NCBI GenBank assembly: GCA_903813345.2
Contig: CAIIXF020000001.1
Coordinates: 42,193,366 to 42,257,365, forward strand
Direction: 5' to 3'
Source of the DNA: Owenia fusiformis
Lineage: Eukaryota; Annelida; Polychaeta; Sabellida; Oweniidae
DNA length: 64,000 nt
The notes under the pieces were generated by a model. It made no database searches. It saw nothing but the letters and a program-made list of their open reading frames with translations, and was not told the origin of the DNA. Shown piece after piece: positions 55,950-64,000 of this stretch. Numbering within the stretch: position 1 is the stretch's first letter; each line of letters opens with the position of its first letter. A program made the translations under genes and the position numbers.

Positions 55950-56460
55950 GTCATTTTCACCTGCGGTATATGACATATTCGGCAAGTGAGTATGACATAT
56001 TCTGCAGGTGACTATCAGGTATTCACTGAAATCAGTGTATCGCATATTCACGGCGGAATATCGCATACTCACCTGTGGAATATGCCATAAACTGCAGGTG
56101 AGTATGGCATATACTGTATACCCGTATCACAACTACCACGCAACCATAAATGTATGCCATACTCCGCGTAACATCGTATGTGTTACGCGGAGTATGGCAT
56201 ATATTCATGGTTGCGTGGTATTTGTGATACGGGTGTATATGCCATATTCAGCTGTGGTATATGGCGTATTCCGCAGGTGAGTATGGCATATTCCGTATTG
56301 AATATGTGATGCATTGATTTCAGTAAATACCCCATGCTCGCAGAATATGTCATACTCACTTGCAGAATATGCCTTACACCGCAGGTGAGTATGCCATATA
56401 CCGCAGGTGAATCTGTCATACTCCACAAGTGAATATGCCATATTCATTGTGGAATATGAC
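55950..56460. repeat. Palindromic array of ATGCCATA/TATGGCAT words
   Basis: Some twenty copies of TATGGCATA-type words with CCGCAGGTGAGTATGGCATA units in both orientations. The whole stretch folds about a centre near 56,173: TATACCCGTATCAC..CCACGCAACCAT..TACTCCGCGTAACA on the left mirrors the right. Apparent ORFs here (81-90 codons) are by-products. Confidence 0.8.
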
Positions 56461-57577
56461 ATATATTTGTATCGTGTTTACGTAACAATATGTCCAGGAA
56501 AATGGCTTATGCAGGACATACGATTTATATGTCCCGGATCCACGTTTGAGCGGGACATACGAAAAATATTTGCCCGGATATGGAATATATTCCTGGTTGA
56601 TATGTCCCTGAAAATTATCAGGTATGGAATACAAATCATCATTATTTTAATAAATATATATTTAAAAACAAAAACTTGAATGTTATTGTTAAATGTTATT
56701 GTTAAATTATAAAAGTAGAACCTGAATTATCATGGAGACTTTGTGGTTCTCCTTTCTCTCTAAATTTCATCTTCTTGCAACTTGGGGTGTCTTTGTTTAA
56801 TACAAGACTCATTACCCTGAACCTCAGGCTTCAATTAAGTTCATTCTTGAAATGATATCCACCTTTCTCCTATACATTTTGATATGGATGCAACTCTATA
56901 AAATGTTTGACGAAATCTCTGGTGGCTTGAAGTTGGAATGGAAACATTAGAAACCTGGCCCTAGAATGAGACAGTATATATACAGTAATTATTAGAAGTA
57001 CTTAACTTGGTCTTTCGAGTACGTTTATTTGAAGAACCTCAATATTTTATGTAATAGTAATGAGCTTTCCTCGTAATCGAAGCGGGTACTCGTGATATCT
57101 GCTCCTGTTTTCAGCGGGACCTCCTCATGTTTTCAGCGGGGCTTCCTCATAATTTCAGCGGGGCCACTGGCACACCTTCAATGATGTATTTCACCCCCCA
57201 CAGTGGATGTTTTTGAAAACAAACTTATCAATACATACAATGTTGGTCCAATATTCATAATGAGGTATGTATATCGTAGTTCGTGTCTCTATTTTAACCA
57301 TAAAAGTAATATGTTAACAGTAAATTATGCAAACGTGCATATTGACGCCCGTTTCTTCCATGCCAGTAAAAATAGTTATCTTTCATGTCATTGTTTGTGA
57401 AGATATACCTGTTCTGAAAGTATACCTAAAGTATCAAAGAACAGTAATGCGTATTCTTACCTTTTTGGTCCATATTTCCAGATGAATTAAATAAAAAGGA
57501 CTTTGCTCGTGATTTCAGCGGGAACTTGCTCGCGACCTCTCAATTATAACGGGGCTTTGGATACAACCCGTGATTTG

Positions 57578-58724
57578 TGTACAATGAACAGCAAATCTAT
57601 GTTTACTTATCACTTCGGTGACAGGCCATTGTGGGTGCCCCGCATACTTCAGACACCTCTCAGTCAGTAACACAATATGGTGCATATTTAATATGTATTC
57701 AATTCTACTGCCATTTCATAATTATTGATAAAAAATGTCATTTATACCATAAAAAGTGCACATTTTTTGATTAACATTAGGAAAAGCAGTTACATCATTT
57801 TTCACGCTTAACGGAGAATGGCTGTGCAACATATTTATTTACTTATTTACCTGTATTTAACAGAGTGGTTTTAACATATTCACATTTTTCATCACACAGT
57901 TAAATATATGCAGTTACAACACTATTTATGTTTTAAAAATGCTTATTCTATCAAGAATGTTTTTATATTTTAATATTCTACTGTCATGGAATACCATGAC
58001 CCTCTTCTCTTCTTACATCATAGATTGCCATGGAATTTGCTATAGGGTACTTTCGATTTGGAATTGGTGGAATCGACGGACGAATCAAATTCGTAATAAA
58101 AACACGTGATTTAAACGTCACTTCTCAAAAAAGATTTCTCAACGAACTGCATTAGCAACGAACAATTTCTGATCGCGAACGACCAATTGGCAAAGTCCTA
58201 GGTTTTCACTTATTTCTAACAGTTCCTACGAATCATTATATATTTTTCGTACGAATGAATTCTTATAACATTAGAAATAAACATCTAATAAAATATGGTG
58301 AATTTAATCTGTAGGAAACACGAATAAATATTTTTTTTAAAGTACGGTAACTTTTTATGAAGAGTAAACTTCCCGGGAATTTTTAAATTGTATGGGAAGC
58401 CCGGCCCCCTCGATCAGCAGGATTGGCACGGAAAATCAGTGCAACTAAAACACAGGCAGTTTTTTAGATGCGATGTGTATCAGAAATTCAAAATGATATT
58501 CTACTGTCCAGCGTATTCTCTCTGTTTATGTACTGTACATACGTGCGTCGTGCAAATCGTATCATATCATCACCTTCAACTTTACACTCGAGATGATATA
58601 CAATATTATAGCACGTATATAGCATTTTGTCACGACTAAATTTATGCCATAATTTAAATGCATATGACATCCAAGGCAAAAAATACTTAATAATAGTACA
58701 ATAACGTCATTTCTAAGGGCGATA
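57578..58724. other. Intergenic, no gene seen
   Basis: AT-rich sequence. Only short ORFs with no recognisable similarity. Confidence 0.4.
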
Positions 58725-58775
58725 TAGTGAAATATTGGACCAAGGGCCGAAGGCCCAAGGTCCAATATTTCACTA
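58725..58775. repeat. 51-bp hairpin (TAGTGAAATATTGGACC)
   Basis: TAGTGAAATATTGGACCAAG..GGCC pairs with its complement with two mismatches and a GAA loop. It is preceded by ATAACGTCATTTCTAAGGGC, resembling the arm of the next element. Confidence 0.7.
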
Positions 58776-58924
58776 GTTTATATATAATTTGATTAGAAGG
58801 CTGCTAAATAACGATTAAAAAATGGTATTTATGACGAGCTATATCATGTACAGAAAGTAGTGCATATTACTGCACAATGTGATTGTAATCATGGGATAAA
58901 CCCAATATCACATAATTTCTCGCC

Positions 58925-59094
58925 TAATAATACTAATAACGTCATTTCTGCGAGCAATATATACAGAATAACTCATTCGCTTCACTCACTCGTGTTGATA
59001 TTTGATATCAACTCGGCGATAAAAATGATATCACTCAAAATGATGTGATATTCTGTATATATTGCTCGCAGAAATGACGTTATTAGTATTATTA
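58925..59094. mobile_element. Foldback MITE with perfect 46-bp arms
   Basis: 58,925-58,970 (TAATAATACTAATAACGTCA, then TTTCTGCGAGCAATATATAC) is exactly complementary to 59,049-59,094. The 78-bp centre has its own small palindromes. No coding sequence. Confidence 0.85.
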
Positions 59095-59582
59095 CCACCG
59101 TTAACGACCAGGACTGAAACAGCAAGAAAATCTTAAGCATTGAACGATATCTAATTTCCCGGGGAAAATTGCCGGTCCAGAATATATTCTAGACCGGTCC
59201 ATATGGACCACCACTATGACGTCACACATTTCTCAGGTCGATATAGTAAAATAAACGCCTTCTAAACTAGCACTAAAACCCCTAGAACTGGCCCGGCAAG
59301 GTGGTAATAATACCGATTCACATTTTATACATCCACTCCTTCACTGAAAATAGTCGTCGAGGTACATTAAATCCCCAACCAAAATATAGTTGAAATTGAT
59401 TGTCTACTTTATGCAAGTCATTATAATGGAGCTAAACGTATCCATGATGCCAGGTAGGGATTGGGGGTATTAAGCAATTCATTAGTTGGATCATTGTATG
59501 CCTTACATTTACATTGTCACGTGAACAAGGAATGGTCCAAATACCACTGGGTACTTATAATTGGAATGTTATTAAAACCCTT

Positions 59583-59637
59583 CGACCTTCGACCTGCACC
59601 TTCGACCTGCACCTTCGACCTTCACCTTCGACCGACA
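59583..59637. repeat. Microsatellite-like CTTCGACCTGCAC repeat
   Basis: Four or five imperfect copies of a 12-13-bp CACCTTCGACCT unit. Confidence 0.6.
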
Positions 59638-59639
59638 GG

Positions 59640-60340
59640 GTGTCAAAAAAGAAAATAATATAGAAGCTATTTTTGCCGATCTCAGTCCACGAACCGGGAC
59701 CACGAGAGTCATATTTTCTTTCGAAACTATATAATATTTCCATTCAAGGATTTCCATATACTGCCCTGTCACGCATTTGCTTGAAAAATAGAAATCACGC
59801 ATCAATTTAGCGTGTATGATCAAATATCATGCAAATCACGCATTTTGTTGATATTTTTAAAAATCTTTTTTGTGAAATGCCGACACGGTAAAAACCGAAC
59901 GGCGAAGAAAAGCGAACGCATTCCGGTCTTTGCACGCGATTGCCGTTTATGTCACGCATTTGGTACAAAATATTTGTATATATCACGCATTTGTTTCAAA
60001 AATGCCCCCCCCCCCGTTGACGGATTTGAACAGCGAGCGTTAGCGAGCTGGAAAATATTTTTTTCAAAATCTGCCAGGTGTTCACTGAAGCCCTGACTGA
60101 AGCTGTCCAAAGTTGGAAGGAAGGTGTTCAACATTTGGAAGTCACTCATGTTAGCATATAAGTCATATAATTGTAAACACGTATATAAGTAGGCCTATTA
60201 GGAAATACGTTAGAAACATTCACTCAAGTCCATGTCTCAGACGTGACTAGCAGGCCCGCAGCCAGGATTTACCACATATTGGCTATACTGTATGGGGACG
60301 TACCGCTAAAGTGGGTCACTTTTTCACCGGAAAATCCCTA
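59640..60340. other. Repeat-derived sequence, no gene
   Basis: Five copies of TCACGCAT are scattered at 59,768-59,990, followed by a run of 13 C at 60,006. The overlapping ORFs on both strands have no recognisable similarity. Confidence 0.35.
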
Positions 60341-60349
60341 GATGTGGGT

Positions 60350-62560
60350 CCCATTTTGAAGAAAATTCCAGACATAGTTTAGATAATTCCAGCCTGTTTG
60401 ATGAAATACTGCTGAACTGAGAAACTTTGTCATTTCCAGGCAAAGTTTTAGAATATTTCAGCCCGATTGAAGAATTACTGCTGGATCGAGAAACTTTGTC
60501 ATTACCAGACTTAGTTTGCATTATTCCAGCCTGATTGAGAAGGAGTGCCAGAAACTTTGTATTTTCAGGTGTTATTAAGCAACTTATGTTTTTTCTATTG
60601 TTAACTTGAGAAACTTTGCCATTTTTGAGATCAAGAAACTTATGATTTTTCTATTGTTAACTTGAGAAACTTTGCCATTTTTCGAAATCAAGAAACTTTG
60701 AGAAACTTTGCCATTTTCGAGATCAAGAAACTTATGTTTTTCTATTGTTAACTTGAGAAACTTTGCCATTTTTTGAGATCGAGAAACTCACATTATTCTT
60801 TTCATAATTTAGTTAACTTGAGGAACTTAGCCATTTTTTAGATCGATTATTTTTCATCAATTTGTTGACCGAAGAAATACTGCTGGACTGGGGAACTTTG
60901 TCACTTCCAGACATAGTCTATACAACTCCAGCCTGTTTGAAGAGCTTTGCTGGATTGAGAATCTCTGTCATTTCCCGACATAGTTTATACAATATTCCAG
61001 CCTGACTGAAAAAATACTGCTGGACTGAGGACCTTTGCCATTTCCAGACAAAGTTCATAATATTCCTGCCTGATTGAGGAACTTTGCTGGATCGAGAAAC
61101 TCTGTCTTTTCCCGACATAGTTTATACAAGATTCCAGCCTGACTGAAGAAATACTGCTGGACTGAGGAACTTTGCCATATCCAGACAAAGTTCGTAATAT
61201 TCCAGCCTGATTGAAGAATTATGCTGGATTGAGAAACTCTGTCATTTCCCGACATAGTTATACAAGATTCCAGCCTGACTGAAGAAATACTGCTGGACTT
61301 AGGAACTTTGCCATTTCCAGACAAAGTTCATAATATTCCAGCCTGATTGAGGAACTTTGCTGGATTGAGAAACTCTGTCATTTCCCGACATAGTTTATAC
61401 AATATTCAAGCCTGACTGAAGAAATACTGCTGGACTGAGGAACTTTGTCACTTCCAGACATAGTCTATACAACTCCAGCCTGTTTGAAGAATTTTGCTGG
61501 ATATACAATATTCCAGCCTGACTGAAGAAATACTGCTGGACTGAGCTGAGGAACTAAGCCATTTCTAGACAAAGTCACAATATTCCAGCCTGTTTGAAGA
61601 ACTGCTGGATTGAGAAACTCTGTCATTTCCCGATATAGTTTATACAACATTCCAGCCTGACTGAAGAAATACTGCTGGACTGAGGAACTTTGCCATTTCC
61701 AGACAAAGTTCATAATATTCCAGCCTGATTGAGGAACTTTGCTGGATTGAGAAACTCTGTCATTTCCCGACATAGTTTATACAATATTCCAGCCTGGCTA
61801 AAGAAATACTGCTGGACTGAGGAACTTTGTCACTTCCAGACATAGTCTATACAACTCCAGCCTGTTTGAAGAATTTCGCTAGATTGAGAAACTCTGTCAT
61901 TTCCCGACATAGTTTATACAAGATTCCAGCCTGACTGAAGAAATACTGCTGGACTGAGGAACTTTGCCATTTCCAGACAAAGTCCATACTATTCCAGCCT
62001 GATTGAAGAGCTTTGCTGGATAAACAATATTCCAGCTTGACTGAAGTAATACTGCTGGACTGAGGACTTTGCCATTTCCAGACAAAGTCCATACTATTCC
62101 AGCCTGATTGAAGAGCTTTGCTGGATATACAATATTCCAGCTTGACTGAAGTAATACTGCTGGCCATTTCCAGACAAAGTTCATAATATTCCAGCCTGAT
62201 TGAGGAACTTTGCTGGATTGAGAAACTCTGTCATTTCCCGACATAGTTTATACAATATTCCAGCCTGGCTGAAGAAATACTGCTGGACTGAGGAACTTTG
62301 TCACTTCCAGACATAGTCTATACAACTCCAGCCTGTTTGAAAAATTTTGCTGGATTGAGAAACTCTATCATTTCCAGACATAGTTTATACAAGATTCCAG
62401 CCTGACTGAAGAAATACTGCTGGATTGAGGAACTTTGCCATTTCCAGACAAAGTTCATAATATTCCAGCCTGATTGAGGAACTTTGCTAGATTGAGAAAC
62501 TCTGTCATTTCCCGACATAGTTTATGCAAGATTCCAGCCTGACTGAAGAAATACTGTTAT
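60350..62560. repeat. Satellite array with dimeric ~137-bp unit
   Basis: Two related ~68-bp monomers alternate. One starts AGCCTGACTGAAGAAATACT and contains GCCATTTCCAGACAAAGTTC. The other starts AGCCTGATTGAGGAACTTTG and contains CTCTGTCATTTCCCGACATA. Unit starts near 60,993, 61,131, 61,267 and 61,403 show a 136-138-bp period. The left edge (60,560-60,870) is made of simpler AACTTGAGAAACTTTGCCAT units. Minus-strand ORFs of up to 115 codons are artefacts of a period not interrupted by stops. Confidence 0.95.
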
Positions 62561-62564
62561 CATT

Positions 62565-63800
62565 TTCTTCCTAAAATATGATTGTATCCAGCGGTAAGGT
62601 CAAAGAACAAACAGCCATCAGAAAACTTGATGATAGCCACAAGTAACGTCGAGGAAGAATTTCAAGGCGTTCAATTGCATATGACTCTAATTGATTATTA
62701 GACATGCCCTTGGAATATATGAACATTCCAATACCTCTGTAACATTTAGATATAAATCTTACCTATTTGTTATTGTAGTATGTTTTGTAAAACATGAGCA
62801 ATAATTTGTTGTCAGACCCCTTGCGATTATATGGAAAAATTCTGGTAATAAAATGTTTTAAATGGTAAGAAAACTAATATGTTCCCAATCATAAATTACC
62901 TAAATATTCCACATAATTTTGTTGAATCGGCTTGGCTCATATTTGAAAAATCAAACAAAATCTGAAAAACACACTTGCATAATTACACTAATTAAACACC
63001 GACATCTACGGTAAAATTAAACAGTATATTTTTAAATTATGATAATTTATTTTTGTTCGTATGCTTAGAATAACGGTCTGTGTCTTATAAAATGTATAAC
63101 AGTTCGAATCAAAATATTTATGTTTTTTGACCCCTTGTGATGAAAGACATTTTTCGACCCGAAAGCCGGAAGTTTTTCAGCAAATGGTATTTTAAAAGAA
63201 TCAAGACATGTACACTTTCATAAATAGTGCTTCAAATGTTGCTGCACTATATTGTGCTACGGATACTTCATATTCGGAAATCATACCATGGACTACATAT
63301 TACCATGGACTTTCTTCAGGTCCGTGATATTACTTACCCATATTTGGGTCAGCAATTTCTTAAACAACACCAAGTGCACCTTCGTCCTAGTCCTGTATTC
63401 CTACAATGAACAGAATGTGAAGTCTGTAATATGATGATGGCACATGATCGACGGCATTCAAAATGAAACAGAAAAATCGTTATTATATACACTCAGTGTG
63501 AAGCTAATATAAGGTTATTGTTTGTATGTTATTCACCCTTTCACAAAGTAAACAAAATCGATAATTTCCGGCGCGCTGATTGGTTGTAATACAGCCAGCA
63601 AAGGAATATTTTGAATTGACTGCAATAAAAAGGATTATATTTGCGCAATGCACTAATTATTTTTTAATCAAATATGAAATATGGACGGAGCACTTTCATT
63701 CCGAATCTTATGTGATTTAATTTAATCATTTTTTGACATAACTATTGTTTATTAAGACTTCTCAGATCAGCCTCATATACATATACCCGGGCTCACATGT
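62565..63800. other. Intergenic, no gene seen
   Basis: AT-rich. A GCGCGCTGATTGGTTG stretch near 63,571 contains an inverted CCAAT box that could mark a minus-strand promoter, without other support. Confidence 0.3.
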
Positions 63801-63816
63801 CTCGTGCAATTGTAAA

Positions 63817-63997
63817 GGGGGGGGGGGGGGGGGGGGTGTATAGGGGGTCTTGGAAATCCATATACAATATTTTTTAGCTCTCTTATACCATATACAATAT
63901 TTTTTCACCCCTTTTATACCATATACAATATTTTTCACAGCTCTTATACCATATACGATATTTTACAAAAGTTCAGGTGAAATACAGTATACGATAA
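63817..63997. repeat. Poly-G tract followed by ~31-bp tandem repeats
   Basis: About 21 consecutive G near 63,817-63,837, then CCATATACAATATTTTTTAG-like units of 30-32 bp repeated four times up to the window end. Confidence 0.8.
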
Positions 63998-64000
63998 TTT

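Larger units (their letters stand above)
54734..57572. mobile_element. 2.8-kb CACGGG-ended transposon with 5-bp target duplication and subterminal repeats
   Basis: The left end CACGGGTAGTATCTAAAGCC at 54,734 and the right end (complement CACGGGTTGTATCCAAAGCC) at 57,572 are flanked by ATTTG on both sides (54,729-54,733; 57,573-57,577). Subterminal copies of CCCCGCTGAAAACATGAGGA lie at 55,140-55,240 and inverted at 57,100-57,165; GCGAGCAA boxes lie nearer the ends. The interior carries a palindromic array (55,950-56,460) and a candidate first exon at 55,621, but no recognisable transposase. Confidence 0.85.

Noticed and set aside
55950-56460. CRISPR-like array
   Set aside because: Repeats are inverted and overlapping, spacers are not unique, and the host is an animal.
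60324-62518. Long overlapping minus-strand ORFs (up to 115 codons) rich in QSGWN and SVQQ motifs
   Set aside because: They are read-through of the satellite in several frames at once; the repetition is at DNA level and no frame is preferred.

Overview
The window is AT-rich animal nuclear DNA: intron-rich genes with GT-AG splice sites, poly(A) signals, a CR1/jockey-type LINE and many small inverted-repeat transposons. Protein similarity (cullin-1, DAZAP2, alsin, apolipoprotein L) indicates a bilaterian. The frequent TACATGTA-type words and the repeat style fit a marine invertebrate, perhaps a lophotrochozoan such as a mollusc. The species is inferred, not shown.

Layout. 1-8,032 (minus): a cullin-1 gene, 16 coding exons with every splice phase consistent; its last ~100 codons lie left of the window. 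A 1.5 kb inverted-repeat transposon sits in its first coding intron. 8,033-12,911: intergenic, with a small TIR element carrying a tRNA-like sequence and a 5'-truncated LINE whose reverse transcriptase frame is open. 12,912-23,509 (plus): two tandem DAZAP2-like genes, a full five-exon copy and a shorter four-exon copy. 23,932-24,980: a decayed mariner. 26,669-37,105 (minus): seven exons encoding the C-terminal VPS9 half of alsin, preceded in phase by five exons encoding tandem apolipoprotein-L-like units. The joint is clean, so one hybrid gene (ApoL units plus Rab5-GEF-type VPS9 domain) is the most interesting object here. Its 5' end was not found. 37,106-64,000: no convincing gene. It holds mariner and other TIR elements, large palindromes, a 2.8 kb CACGGG-ended element with 5-bp target duplications, tandem repeats and a 2.2 kb dimeric satellite (60.3-62.6 kb).

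The genes are not a functional cluster. CUL1 is the scaffold of SCF ubiquitin ligases, DAZAP2-like proteins are small proline-rich adaptors with a PPPY motif, and alsin acts on endosomal Rab5. The only tight structural link is between the ApoL-like and alsin exons, where compatible phase-2 introns suggest exon shuffling followed by tandem exon amplification.
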